64,000 nt of DNA, from NCBI RefSeq assembly GCF_015694735.1, contig NZ_JADQDP010000009.1, positions 1 to 64,000 on the forward strand. Direction: 5' to 3'. Made by a program: the position numbers and the translations under genes. This stretch comes from Hymenobacter properus (lineage in GTDB: Bacteria > Bacteroidota > Bacteroidia > Cytophagales > Hymenobacteraceae). Below the pieces are notes generated by a model that saw only the letters and a list, made by a program, of their open reading frames with translations, searched no databases and was not told the origin of the DNA. Below, piece after piece: positions 15,642-24,518 of this stretch. Within the stretch, counting starts at the first letter, position 1, and each line of letters begins with the position of its first letter.

Positions 15642-16070
15642 TAGAAAAGCAGAAACACAGAACCACCCTTTTGCGGAAAAGCAGAAATGTTGTTACGCAA
15701 GAAAGTAGAAAAGTATTTCTGCCAATCAGCCTTTCAATACAAATGCAAGACAACAGAAAAACAGAAAAGAAAAGCAACATTACACCAGATTAACAGAATG
15801 GTTGTTCTGCAGAACTGTGTGGCTGCAGAATGGGACATCTGCAAACAGCGCCAACAGGTGGTATTTCTCTGACAACAGAAATACAAGAAAGCAGAATGGT
15901 ATAAAAGCAGAAAATACAAGCGAGGCTTGCGTAGCTGCCATTCGTATGGAGCTGCAGAAATGCAGAACAACAGAAAAGCAGGAAGTCGATAGTGACGCCG
16001 CTTTACTGCTGGAGTATGCATTTTGCCTTTAGCAACAGAAATGCAGAATCGCAGAACTACAGGCAGTGGG
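15642..16070 (+). repeat. CAGAA-rich repeat array, possible centromere
   Basis: About 430 bases upstream of parA with many CAGAA units, nearly all in plus orientation. The best copies read CAACAGAAATGCAGAA (16033-16048), ACAACAGAAATACAAGAAAGCAGAA (15872-15896), TGCAGAAATGCAGAACAACAG (15952-15972) and ACAACAGAAAAACAGAAAAG (15750-15769). No protein fits the region. A parS-like binding array for the ParA partner is the simplest reading. An oriT-related or second iteron array is the alternative. Confidence 0.55.
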
Positions 16071-16278
16071 CGCCGAACGAAACCCCACTGGATAGCTCTG
16101 CAAAGCTGTTCCGAGGGTGGAGAAGGCCTGGCTGACGCCAAATCAGTACGCGAGGCCAACTGCCGAAGCCGCAAGCAGCGGTCCAATCCGCCGGCCAGCA
16201 GGGCACGATAGAAAAGGGCAATAGGGAAAAAAGCGCCAGCTGCTAACACGGCGATGCAAAGCTGCGTACTAGCTTCTG

Positions 16279-16295
16279 ACTAACTTTTTACTAAC
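16279..16295 (+). promoter_or_regulatory. ACTAAC-N5-ACTAAC element, mobilization copy
   Basis: ACTAACTTTTTACTAAC reads in the same direction as the mobilization genes, 165 bp upstream of the BfmA-like start. The identical 17 bases occur in reverse at 56258-56274, before the tra operon, and with one change at 12903-12919 in the origin. CTAATTAGT follows directly. Confidence 0.65.
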
Positions 16296-16363
16296 CGCTA
16301 ATTAGTCTCAGCAAGAAGAACAACCCCACCCAAAGGCTAACGCATTGATCCTGAGTAGTTTGT

Positions 16364-16382
16364 AAATCAGCAGAGCTGATTT
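16364..16382. repeat. Inverted repeat, candidate oriT hairpin
   Basis: AAATCAGC (16364-16371) and GCTGATTT (16375-16382) form a perfect 8-bp hairpin with a 3-base loop. It is followed by GTGGGCCACAC and a further GCTGATTTT at 16405. It lies 78 bp before the mobilization genes. Relaxases of this type nick beside such hairpins, but no nic consensus could be confirmed. Confidence 0.4.
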
Positions 16383-16460
16383 GTGGGCCACACAAAGGTA
16401 AGTAGCTGATTTTAAGCATTAAAAATGGCCCACCAGGGCTGCCAAACTGGAAACAGCACG

Positions 16461-16976
16461 ATGAGTACGGAGTTACGCAAGCGGGTGACCCTCGACAACA
16501 ACGCCCACCGGAAAGCCGAAGCGGCCGCCGCGGAAGTCGGTACCAGCCTGGGCGTGTACGCCAGCGCGGCCGTGGAATACTTTGCCACCCGGGGCCTGGA
16601 CCCGCGCGAGACGGAGGCCCGCGAGGGGCAGCTCATCATGCAGCAGATAAAGAAGCTCGGGGACCGGGTATTCGGGTTCATGCAGGAGCAGGAGCGCACG
16701 CTGCTCACGGCCATGCTGGAGGAGATGCTGCGCACCCGCGTCACGCTGGAGCGGGTGCTGCGCCTGAATGAAATCCTGGTGGGCAACCTCAACGCGCAGC
16801 TGGAATCGCTCAGTGAGGCGCAGCTGCAACGGCAGCAGCAGGCCCTGCAGCTGCTGCGCCAGCGCAATGAGGAAGCAGTGGAAAAGCAGGTAAAGGAAGC
16901 CCTGGAGGCAGCCCAAAAAGCAGGGCCGGGCAAGCGCAGCAAGCCAGATGACGCGGTAGCAGGGCAGGGGCAATAG
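16461..16976 (+). CDS. BfmA/BtgA-family mobilization protein
   Basis: A 171-residue protein from ATG 16461 (MSTELRKRVTLDNNAHRKAE). The N-terminal 50 residues look like a ribbon-helix-helix relaxosome domain (KRVTLDNNAHRKAEAAAAE, GTSLGVYASAAVEYFATRG). The rest is a long charged coiled coil (LEESLSEAQLQRQQQALQLL-like heptads) with a Lys-rich tail. This matches BfmA/BtgA proteins, which bind oriT and assist the relaxase in Bacteroides mobilizable elements. It lies 50 bp before the relaxase gene on the same strand. Confidence 0.8.
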   Translation: MSTELRKRVTLDNNAHRKAEAAAAEVGTSLGVYASAAVEYFATRGLDPRETEAREGQLIMQQIKKLGDRVFGFMQEQERTLLTAMLEEMLRTRVTLERVLRLNEILVGNLNAQLESLSEAQLQRQQQALQLLRQRNEEAVEKQVKEALEAAQKAGPGKRSKPDDAVAGQGQ

Positions 16977-17026
16977 GCAGGAAAAAGTACTCACAATACG
17001 CAAGCAAAATACCCGTCAACGCTCGG

Positions 17027-18064
17027 ATGTACGTCAAATTAATCAACCCCAAAACGCACGGCAAAGCCGCCTATACCAACACTGGCAGCAGCGCGCAGAC
17101 GCTGCAATACCTGCAGCACGAAGCGGTAGGGGAGGGGCGGGAAGCCACGTTTTTCAGCGCCGTCGCGGACGAGCTGAGCGCCGCGCACGTGCAGCAGTCC
17201 ATCGACACCAACGTCAAAGGCCTGCGGTCTGGCGAGGCCAAGTTCTACTCCCTGGTGCTGAGCCCAAGCGAGCAGGAACTGGCTCACATCGGCAGCGACC
17301 CCGAAAAGCTCAGGGCCTACACCCGGCAGGTAATGCAGCAGTACGCGCAGAACTTTACGCTGCCCGGCGGCCGCCAGCTGGGCAGCCAGGACATTGTGTG
17401 GGGCGCCGTGCTGCACCAGGACCGCACCCACCGGGGCACGGACCCCGAAGTCGTGGCGGGCACGGCTAAAGCGGGCCAGAAGCGGGCAGGCCAGCAGGCC
17501 CACGTGCACGTCATTGTCAGCGCCCGCGATGCGGAGCAGAAGATAACCCTTAACCCCGGCGGGCGCCGGCAGCGGTTTGATTTGATGCGCTGGCAGGCCG
17601 CCGCGGGCCGGCAGTTTGAGCGGCAGTTTGGCTACGTGGCCCAGGAGCATGAAAAGCTACGGGCTAAGGCCACGCGGCAGCGGGACACTACCCACGACGC
17701 GGGCCGGCTGGAGAAGATTGCCGGGCGCGTGGCGCGCATCAACCTGCTGGTGCCCCGCGAACAGCACCTGGTGCCCGAGAAAGTGCAGGGCATTGCCGTG
17801 GCCCGGGAGTTTGACAAGACCTTTTACCGGATGCTGGCCCGGGTCGAGGAGCGGGCCCGCGACGGCCGGCCCATCGACAACGCCCTGCAGCTGCTGCGCA
17901 CGGGGCGGGAGCAGGCCGCTGCCCCGCAGCGCCAGGCGGCTACGGCCCTGCACGCGGTGCAGCACCTAGTACGCCGTGGCCGGGAGGCCGCTCAGGAAGA
18001 GCGCACCGAGCACGTGGCCGAGAAGACCGGGCGCCGCGGCGCAGAGCTGGACATCGACATGTAA
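17027..18064 (+). CDS. DUF5712/MobB-like relaxase
   Basis: A 345-residue protein starting MYVKLINPKTHGKAAY, the conserved start of Bacteroidetes DUF5712 mobilization proteins. A histidine-rich active site is visible: LHQDRTHRG (H130 and H135) and AHVHVIVSARD (H159 and H161), the HxH metal-binding pair of relaxases. The nicking tyrosine is not certain. The C-terminal 100 residues are charged and helical. It should cut and carry the transferred strand, with the BfmA-like protein upstream and the coupling protein downstream. Confidence 0.8.
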   Translation: MYVKLINPKTHGKAAYTNTGSSAQTLQYLQHEAVGEGREATFFSAVADELSAAHVQQSIDTNVKGLRSGEAKFYSLVLSPSEQELAHIGSDPEKLRAYTRQVMQQYAQNFTLPGGRQLGSQDIVWGAVLHQDRTHRGTDPEVVAGTAKAGQKRAGQQAHVHVIVSARDAEQKITLNPGGRRQRFDLMRWQAAAGRQFERQFGYVAQEHEKLRAKATRQRDTTHDAGRLEKIAGRVARINLLVPREQHLVPEKVQGIAVAREFDKTFYRMLARVEERARDGRPIDNALQLLRTGREQAAAPQRQAATALHAVQHLVRRGREAAQEERTEHVAEKTGRRGAELDIDM

Positions 18065-18101
18065 GGCCGGCCAGCAATCCACTCACTATTTCTACTCCCC
18101 T

Positions 18102-20360
18102 ATGACCAGTTTACCTACTCGGCCGGCGGCCCAGTCCCACTCCATCGGCCTGCTCATCGGCGTGCTGCTGCTGGCCTTACTGGCCGGCGAATGGTACGTG
18201 CTGCAACACCCGGCGGAATTAGCGTCGGCGCGGGCCGCCCAGCACCAGGCCGGGCAGGCGCCCACGCTAACTCCCCGCCAGCGCCTGGCGGCCCGGATGG
18301 TCATCATCAACCAGCAACGCGCCGAAGCCCGGCGGAAGCGGCTGCAGCGGCAGGCGGCGCCGGTGGTAGGCCAGCCGGCCGCCGAGCTGGCCACGGCCAC
18401 GAGCCAGGCCGGCGACCAGGTAGTGCGCAGGGGAGGGGCCGCCGCGTTGCGCGTGGCCACGGCCGGGCAGGGGTTCAAAGGCAAGCTACTGGTGAAGGCG
18501 GGCCGGCTCTATGGAGCGGCCGGCATCTTCCTGCGGGCGCTGGTGCTGCTCGCGGCCGGGGTGCTGGTATTCGTGCTGCCGGCACCCGAGCGCAAACCCG
18601 GCGGGTCGGCCCAGCGCAAGCCGCTGCGGCCTGAGGCCGTGCGCGTGGTCGTGGCCAGCTGCGCGGGCTTGTTTCTGCTCAGCGCCTACGTGCTACTGAC
18701 CATGGCCTCCTACCAGCCGGGCTTTATCCGGGTGGGCTACCCGGTTGGAGTAATTGTGGCGCTGGCCAGCGGCTTTGTGGTGGGGCTATTGCGGGCCGCG
18801 ACCAAAAGCCCGGAGTTTGGGCTGAGCGTGGAGCGCAGGAAGCTGGAGACGCCCGATGGGTTCAACCTGCCCACGGAAGGGGGCGGTTGGGTGAACGTAC
18901 CCAATCCCTACCGCGGCGTGCTGGTGCTCGGCGGCGCCGGGGCGGGCAAGACCTATTCCATCGGGGAGCCGGTGATTGAGCAGCTGGCGGCTAAGAACTT
19001 TGCCGGGCTCATCTACGACTTCAAGTTTCCGGTGCTGGCCGAAGTAGCCCAGAAGGCGCTGGAGCTGGCCGGGCGCCAGCAAAGCCCGCCGCGGCTGCTG
19101 CCCAGCGGGGAGCCCGAGCCGACGGTGGTGCTGCACGTCATCAACTTCCGCGACCTGCAGCGCAGCGAGCGGGTGAACCCGCTGCGGGCCGAGGACATGC
19201 CGGTGGTGGCGTTTGCCGAAGAATACTCGCGGGCCATTATCAACAACCTCAACCCGGCCAGCATCCGCAAGATGGAGTTCTTCGACATCAGCGCGGTGGC
19301 CTACCTGACGGGCATCATCTGGTTTTATAAAAAGCACTTCCCGCGCTACTGCACCATTCCGCACGTGGTGGCCACGGCCATCCACAAGGACTTCAAGCAC
19401 GTGCTCTCGATGCTGGAAACCGACCCGGAGTGCGCCGGCATGGTGCGCAGCATCGTGACGGCCGTCGAGCAGCGGGCCGAGAAGCAGGTGGCCGCCGTCG
19501 TGGGCACGCTGCAGGTGATTCTCAACCGGATTAACTCACCGGAAATCGTGTGGGTGCTTACGCCCGACGAGGCGAAAGGGGAGGGGTTTTCGCTGAATCT
19601 GAACGACCCGAAGCAGCCGGCGCTGCTCTGCATCGGCAACGACCCCACGCTGAAGGAAACCTTCTCGCCGGTGGTCAGCTGCATTATCACCGTCGCCATC
19701 AAGCTCATGAACCAGCAGCACAAGCACCGCAGCTACGTGTTCCTCGACGAGGCCGCCACGGTGTACGTGCCGGGGCTGGAGCTGCTGCCGGCCACAGCCC
19801 GCAGCAATAAGGTAGCCACCATCTACATGACCCAGGACCTGGCTCAAATGACCGACGCCTATGGGCCTGAAAAGATGAAGGTTATGGTCTCCAACCTCAA
19901 CAACCAGTTTTTCGGCAAGGTCAACTCGCTCGACACGGCCAAGTTCATCTCCGAGCTCGTGGGCCGTGAGGATAAGCAGATGCACAGCACCAGTACCGGC
20001 AAGAGCCAGGGCGGGGGAGGAGGCCACGGCAGCCACAGCTCGAACCTGAGCACCAGCTACCAGGAGCGCAACCTGGTGAGGGTGCAGGATGCCATCGCCC
20101 TGCAGCAGGGCGAGTTTATCGGGCAGACGGTAGAAACCGAGCGCACCTTCTTCCAGGGCGTCATCTCCCGGGCCGACGCGACCCCGGAGCGGTTTCCGCT
20201 GCACCCCGTGGCCACGTTTGGCACCAGCGAAGAGGATAGCGCTGCTACGCTTTCCGTGGTGGTGCAGGAGAACTACCGGCGGGTCAGCCAGCAGGTAAAA
20301 GAAACCCTGGCCCTGCACGCAAACACCTTAGCAGGAGGCACAAAGAATGAGGCAGATTAG
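18102..20360 (+). CDS. Type IV coupling protein (VirD4/TraG type)
   Basis: A 752-residue ATPase from ATG 18102 (MTSLPTRPAAQSHS). The frame is open further upstream but overlaps the relaxase gene. Four hydrophobic segments occur in the first 240 residues (about 15-35, 140-160, 185-205 and 210-230). Walker A is LGGAGAGKTYS near residue 277; Walker B is YVFLDEAATVYVPG near 545. The TTYMTQDL-like segment (ATIYMTQDLAQM) is the usual coupling-protein motif. A Gly/Ser-rich linker lies near 630. It docks the relaxase-DNA complex to the transfer channel encoded at 45-56 kb. Confidence 0.92.
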   Translation: MTSLPTRPAAQSHSIGLLIGVLLLALLAGEWYVLQHPAELASARAAQHQAGQAPTLTPRQRLAARMVIINQQRAEARRKRLQRQAAPVVGQPAAELATATSQAGDQVVRRGGAAALRVATAGQGFKGKLLVKAGRLYGAAGIFLRALVLLAAGVLVFVLPAPERKPGGSAQRKPLRPEAVRVVVASCAGLFLLSAYVLLTMASYQPGFIRVGYPVGVIVALASGFVVGLLRAATKSPEFGLSVERRKLETPDGFNLPTEGGGWVNVPNPYRGVLVLGGAGAGKTYSIGEPVIEQLAAKNFAGLIYDFKFPVLAEVAQKALELAGRQQSPPRLLPSGEPEPTVVLHVINFRDLQRSERVNPLRAEDMPVVAFAEEYSRAIINNLNPASIRKMEFFDISAVAYLTGIIWFYKKHFPRYCTIPHVVATAIHKDFKHVLSMLETDPECAGMVRSIVTAVEQRAEKQVAAVVGTLQVILNRINSPEIVWVLTPDEAKGEGFSLNLNDPKQPALLCIGNDPTLKETFSPVVSCIITVAIKLMNQQHKHRSYVFLDEAATVYVPGLELLPATARSNKVATIYMTQDLAQMTDAYGPEKMKVMVSNLNNQFFGKVNSLDTAKFISELVGREDKQMHSTSTGKSQGGGGGHGSHSSNLSTSYQERNLVRVQDAIALQQGEFIGQTVETERTFFQGVISRADATPERFPLHPVATFGTSEEDSAATLSVVVQENYRRVSQQVKETLALHANTLAGGTKNEAD

Positions 20361-20438
20361 CCGCCAGAACCCCGCAAATGCGACGTTTAGGCCCTTTTTG
20401 CTGTTAAGTAAGTACCCAAAACCTACGCCCCAAACCCT

Positions 20439-20711
20439 ATGATGAAGAGCTTTTTCACGCCCGCCCCGGCCGGCCTCACCCCTGAGCAGCTGACTGCCCG
20501 CCAGGAACGGGAGCGGCATGCCAATAACTCCATTGCCATTCTGATGAGCAACGGGCCCGCACCCAGCCCGGAGGCCCTGGCCATCATGCAGCGGCACGTG
20601 GACGGGGAGATTAGCATTGAGGAAGCCATTGAGCTGACCGACGCCATGCTGCTGGCCCGCTACCGGCCGGGTGCCGGCTCAGGGAGCACAGAGCCTAACC
20701 ACGCACGCTGA
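20439..20711 (+). CDS. VbhA-like antitoxin of the Fic toxin
   Basis: A 90-residue protein that resembles the VbhA antitoxin family: RQERERHANNSIAILMSNG, then PSPEALAIMQRHVDGEISIEEAI, the conserved second helix. It precedes the Fic gene with a one-base overlap (TGATG). Known VbhA proteins block Fic enzymes with an inhibitory helix carrying an (S/T)xxxE(G/N) motif whose Glu contacts the Fic arginine. In my alignment that Glu is Asn here, so inhibition may work differently or be weak. Confidence 0.75.
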   Translation: MMKSFFTPAPAGLTPEQLTARQERERHANNSIAILMSNGPAPSPEALAIMQRHVDGEISIEEAIELTDAMLLARYRPGAGSGSTEPNHAR

Positions 20712-22072
20712 TGGTAGCCGGCGACCGTTTCAGCGACGAAAACGGAGTACGGATAAACCGGCTGGGCATTACCGACCCCCAGCAGCTGGCCCAGGCCGAA
20801 ACCGACTCCTCGCTGCTGCGCTTGCAGCGGCTTAATGTGCAGGGCGGCATTCCCGGCGGGCGCTACGACTACGCCCACCTCAAGCAGGTGCACCAGAAGC
20901 TTTTTGAAGGCGTGTACCCTTGGGCCGGCGAAACCCGGGCCGACCGGGGGTTTCAGGGGCACAAACCCACCTACGTCACCGGTTTCAAGGAGACGATGAC
21001 TTACGCGCCTTACAAGGAGATTGAGTTGCGCCTGAATGCCATCGGCGAGCAGCTGGGCAAGGAGAACAACCTGAAGGGACTGTCGGAGGAGAAGTTTGCC
21101 GAGCGCGCCGCCTATTACCTCGACCAGTACAACCACACCCATGCCTTTCGCGACGGCAACGGGCGCACGTTGCAGGCCACGTTTGTGCAGCTCGGTAAAG
21201 AGGCCGGCTACCAGGTCGACTTTGCCCGCATCGACCCGGCCACGCTGAACCGGGCCCGCGACCTGGCCATGGTGCGCCCGCATGCGCCCCAGGAAGCGGA
21301 GAAGAATCTGCAGGCGCTGAAATCCATGTTTGAGCAGGTAATCAGCCCAGCGCCGGGCCTTGAAGCCGAAAAGCTCCGCGACCCCAGCCTGGCGCGGCCA
21401 CTGGCGGCCCTATCCGCGGAGATGAACGCCCTGGATGCTCGGCGTGAGCTGGAGGTGACGGGCTACCGGGTGATGGACATTGTGGCTAACATGCCGGGCG
21501 CTGGTAATTACGAAAAGGGCGTCGCAGTAGGGAAGGGGGTGGAAGCGACCAACCTGAATCCGGCGGCTATTCAGACCCACTTGGAGCAGTTTCAGCAGGC
21601 AGCGGAGAAAATAATCAAGCACCCTGCTTTGCAGGGGCCCGATGCAAAGCAGGACCAGTCGGACGCTAGGCGGTTTCGAGCGGCGGCTGAGCAGATTCAG
21701 ACGTTGGCTGTGGTGAAGGAAGCAGGAGTGAAGATGCCGATGCTGCTTCAAACCCACGAGGAGGCACAGGCTGTTTTCAAACGGGCAGCTGGCCAAGTAG
21801 CTCAGGCATTACACGAACACGGAAAGGGACTGGATGCTGCGCGTCTACAGGAAGTAGCCAAGCACGTCGAGCGCACACCGTTTATCGGTGGGTTGAACCG
21901 TGAAAACGTAGGTAAGTCCTTGGATGCGGCCGACCGGATTCCGGCTCTGAGTGCCAGCCAGCACCTAGGTGAACTCAAAAGTGCGGTGGGAATTATGGAG
22001 AAAGCACCCCCTGTGCAGGAGCGAAGCTCTGCCGGCATTTCTGGTCGCGAAGCCGGTGGCGTGGAGCGCTGA
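20711..22072 (+). CDS. Fic-domain AMP-transferase toxin
   Basis: A 453-residue protein. Residues 40-215 form a Fic domain with the active-site loop HAFRDGNGRT (144-153), matching HxFx(D/E)GNGR, and the upstream flap region GHKPTYVTGF. Fic enzymes usually transfer AMP from ATP to a hydroxyl on a target protein; in VbhT the targets are gyrase and topoisomerase IV. Residues 220-453 are helical and not recognised; no BID secretion domain was seen. It follows the coupling protein gene directly, which is reminiscent of plasmid-borne VbhAT. Transfer through the conjugation channel is possible but unproven. Confidence 0.87.
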   Translation: MVAGDRFSDENGVRINRLGITDPQQLAQAETDSSLLRLQRLNVQGGIPGGRYDYAHLKQVHQKLFEGVYPWAGETRADRGFQGHKPTYVTGFKETMTYAPYKEIELRLNAIGEQLGKENNLKGLSEEKFAERAAYYLDQYNHTHAFRDGNGRTLQATFVQLGKEAGYQVDFARIDPATLNRARDLAMVRPHAPQEAEKNLQALKSMFEQVISPAPGLEAEKLRDPSLARPLAALSAEMNALDARRELEVTGYRVMDIVANMPGAGNYEKGVAVGKGVEATNLNPAAIQTHLEQFQQAAEKIIKHPALQGPDAKQDQSDARRFRAAAEQIQTLAVVKEAGVKMPMLLQTHEEAQAVFKRAAGQVAQALHEHGKGLDAARLQEVAKHVERTPFIGGLNRENVGKSLDAADRIPALSASQHLGELKSAVGIMEKAPPVQERSSAGISGREAGGVER

Positions 22073-22263
22073 TGGTCAAAGCGAAACATAACGGGTTGTT
22101 ACGCTGCGAAACTGCAATGAGGAAACCCACCTCGCCCACGGAAAGATTCTGGAGCTTTGGCCGCACGCTACGGAGATACGAATGCGTTGCACCTGTCGCG
22201 ACACCAGTCGGAAGTGGCTTCAGACTCATCATGCGTAAGCCGACACTGACAAGTAGTTACCCA

Positions 22264-23964
22264 CTATTGAGTTCGGCTTTCGTGACGCACCTGAAAGTTT
22301 TCAAACCGGAGGTTGAAATCTGCCAGCACCGGAGAACCGTCACGCTCCATTCTCAACCGTGGCGCATCATGCTTTAAACGACTGTGCATATGTTTAATCG
22401 GGTCATGTTCTGTCTCCTGCTTGGTGATACGGACGGCTCCGGCCAATAATTGTGGCCAGGAACCCCAGGCGGCTCGCTCATCCTGCTCAACTCCTGTGAA
22501 ATGGATACCGTGACGACCAATGATAAAGAAGTACACGTTCCCTATGGCCTTTTCTGCCGGTGAATGCCGGGTAATCTGCAGCGCGTTAAGGGTCGTTTTT
22601 ACATCGGTTCGCTCTACCCACGTTACTACCTTATCAAGCCAGCTCAGGGCGTTCTTCTGTAGGTTGCTGATGACGCTGCGTCGCTTTTGCATGGAGTTGG
22701 CAAACGGGTCCTGCCATTTTAGCTGGAATAACCCCAACGACTTGGTTACTTTATCAAAGACAACCGCGTCGATATCCGTCTCGCGCCCGTCAATAGACAT
22801 GCGTATTTCGACTGGAATACGCACGAATCTGTCTTCCGTGAAGAAGCCAAATATCATTCTCCTGAACCGTTCCTCCCGGTTGTTCACTGCTTTGGAGTAA
22901 TCCAGCTCGCAGGTTCTTTTCAATTCATGATTCAGAAACTGAAAAGGGTTGTTGAGGCATCCGGCGGTCGAGCGTAGCAGCTGCGAATCTGAAACCTGAA
23001 CGAAAGGCGGCGGAGCTATGCGGGGAATTGACAGGTAAGCCTGGTAATTGTCATTGTTCAGCGTGATATGATTCAGCATGCCGCTAACCTCCTGCCCGGT
23101 ACGACCCAGGTACCGGGCAAGGTCAGCCACAACACCTTCTCTGGAACAGAATAAGGATATGATGTTTCGCAGTTCGAGGCGGTCATATTTTTTGTGTGCC
23201 GCTTCACAGAACGCCTTATGGAGCAACGCTAAACCAGCCAAGTACTCGACCATGGTGACGTAGGCCCCGTAAGGTACCTGACCGAACAGGTCTGCTTCGT
23301 CAAAATCGTCGTGGACCTGTTTGCGAAAAATGTGCTGCCGGCCCTGTTGAATGAAGTATTCCGTAACGTAAGGGGTTGCCTGATAGGCAATGGTTCGTCT
23401 GTCGGGGCTCTTTACCGAGAGCATAATCCGCTTGTAGACCCGGTTAGCGTCGAATCTGTCCTTGTCGGCTTTTTTGCTTGTAAGCTGCCCGACTATATGC
23501 TTCTGCACAAACTGCCAGTCATGCAGGTCAAAAAATTCAGCATTGGAATAGGAGTCCGTAATGGCGAATACAAACTCGCTCTCAGTTGGCTGACTAATTG
23601 AGGCAAAGCCCATTTTACAGAACATCACCAGCTGCCGGGCAAAGGCAAGCTTACCGGTTGCATGAATGACAGAGTCGGCCCAGGCAGTAATATCGTTGTT
23701 TGAGTACAGGATTTGCTGAAACTCTGACTGTTCGATTTTTGAATACCATGCCTGGAGCAGCAATGGCCATCCATACTGATGAATGGTTTCAAAATAGTCT
23801 GTGTAAGCAGCGTCAAACTGCCCGCTACCACGCAGGTACAGGTAGACAATGTCCATTTCCCTGACAATGTTGACTACAGCGCTTCCTGGCAACCCACTTA
23901 TCTCCGAGAACTTTTCCAGTTCAGCATCAAGTATTGATTCTAGGATTTCTGAGGGCATCCGCAT
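22264..23964 (-). CDS. Large protein with C-terminal PD-(D/E)XK-like nuclease domain
   Basis: A 566-residue protein, lower in GC than the mobilization genes beside it. Residues 1-380 are helical and not recognised. Residues 382-420 show a nuclease-like core: RIPVEIRMSIDGRETDIDAV (E395, D397, D399), then LGLFQLKW (Q414, K416), the (D)...QxK form of the PD-(D/E)XK fold. A segment RSVISNLQKNALSWLDKV follows as the usual helix. The position at the edge of the defence island suggests a defence nuclease. It could be a stand-alone anti-phage gene or an accessory of the divergent vsr-dcm operon. Confidence 0.65.
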   Translation of the reverse strand: MRMPSEILESILDAELEKFSEISGLPGSAVVNIVREMDIVYLYLRGSGQFDAAYTDYFETIHQYGWPLLLQAWYSKIEQSEFQQILYSNNDITAWADSVIHATGKLAFARQLVMFCKMGFASISQPTESEFVFAITDSYSNAEFFDLHDWQFVQKHIVGQLTSKKADKDRFDANRVYKRIMLSVKSPDRRTIAYQATPYVTEYFIQQGRQHIFRKQVHDDFDEADLFGQVPYGAYVTMVEYLAGLALLHKAFCEAAHKKYDRLELRNIISLFCSREGVVADLARYLGRTGQEVSGMLNHITLNNDNYQAYLSIPRIAPPPFVQVSDSQLLRSTAGCLNNPFQFLNHELKRTCELDYSKAVNNREERFRRMIFGFFTEDRFVRIPVEIRMSIDGRETDIDAVVFDKVTKSLGLFQLKWQDPFANSMQKRRSVISNLQKNALSWLDKVVTWVERTDVKTTLNALQITRHSPAEKAIGNVYFFIIGRHGIHFTGVEQDERAAWGSWPQLLAGAVRITKQETEHDPIKHMHSRLKHDAPRLRMERDGSPVLADFNLRFENFQVRHESRTQ

Positions 23965-24076
23965 AGCGCAGGCAGGGAAAGAGTTTCGGAGTGAGCATCG
24001 GAATCATGGCTGTCATGCCAGTCAGCAGTGTACAATGGCTGGTGGTGAAAGCGACACAAGCAGGCCATGGTGGTCC

Positions 24077-24394
24077 TTATGTGTTTTCCGCTAAGACGAC
24101 AAGAACCGGCCCACGCAGTATATCATCTTCGTTTTCAATATCGAACGCGTGTCCTGTCAGCTCTCCAATTACTTCCATTGCGGCCGGATTTACTTCACCC
24201 TCGCAGTCGAATACAGTATATACAACATACCCAGGACCGTTCGCCTGAACATCTACCAAAGTGGGATGACAGCGTAACAGAGCCGGCACCAAGTCTTCAA
24301 GGCCACTGAATTCCGGGGTCCGACCGGGCACCCATAGTCCCTGGTCTGATACTGCCAGCGGGGCAGCAGCCGGTTGATATAGTGTTGCAGGCAT
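24077..24394 (-). CDS. Small hypothetical protein
   Basis: A 105-residue protein from ATG 24394 (MPATLYQPAAAPLAVSDQGL). It is acidic, with LEDLVPALLRCHPTLVDVQA, YVVYTVFDCEGEVNPAAMEV and a final LRGPVLVVLAE strand, suggesting a small alpha/beta fold. No known family. It lies between the nuclease-like gene and the divergent vsr gene; the 124 bp between 24394 and 24519 must hold divergent promoters. Confidence 0.55.
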   Translation of the reverse strand: MPATLYQPAAAPLAVSDQGLWVPGRTPEFSGLEDLVPALLRCHPTLVDVQANGPGYVVYTVFDCEGEVNPAAMEVIGELTGHAFDIENEDDILRGPVLVVLAENT

Positions 24395-24518
24395 CTGAAA
24401 GCGGAATACTGTCCTGTAAAGGAAGAAATAAACCGCGAGTATCCGGCCTGAGAGGATACCGCATTCGGTTAAGGTGGGGTTCAGCAAAAAGCACCTTATC
24501 TGCTGCTGTGACGTTTAC

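Larger units (their letters stand above)
15571..16460. other. Non-coding region between parA and the mobilization genes
   Basis: Nearly 900 bases without a supported gene. It holds the CAGAA array, an ACTAAC element (16279-16295) and a perfect inverted repeat (16364-16382). Its place between divergent parA and mobilization genes makes it the likely site of both the centromere and the origin of transfer. Confidence 0.6.

Noticed and set aside
15642..16070. CRISPR array or tandem satellite
   Set aside because: The CAGAA units are short and irregularly spaced, with no constant repeat or spacer length.
15734..16249. Minus-strand open frame of 171 codons in the CAGAA array
   Set aside because: Its Phe/Leu/Cys/Arg-rich composition follows from the repeat itself, and it has no recognisable domain.
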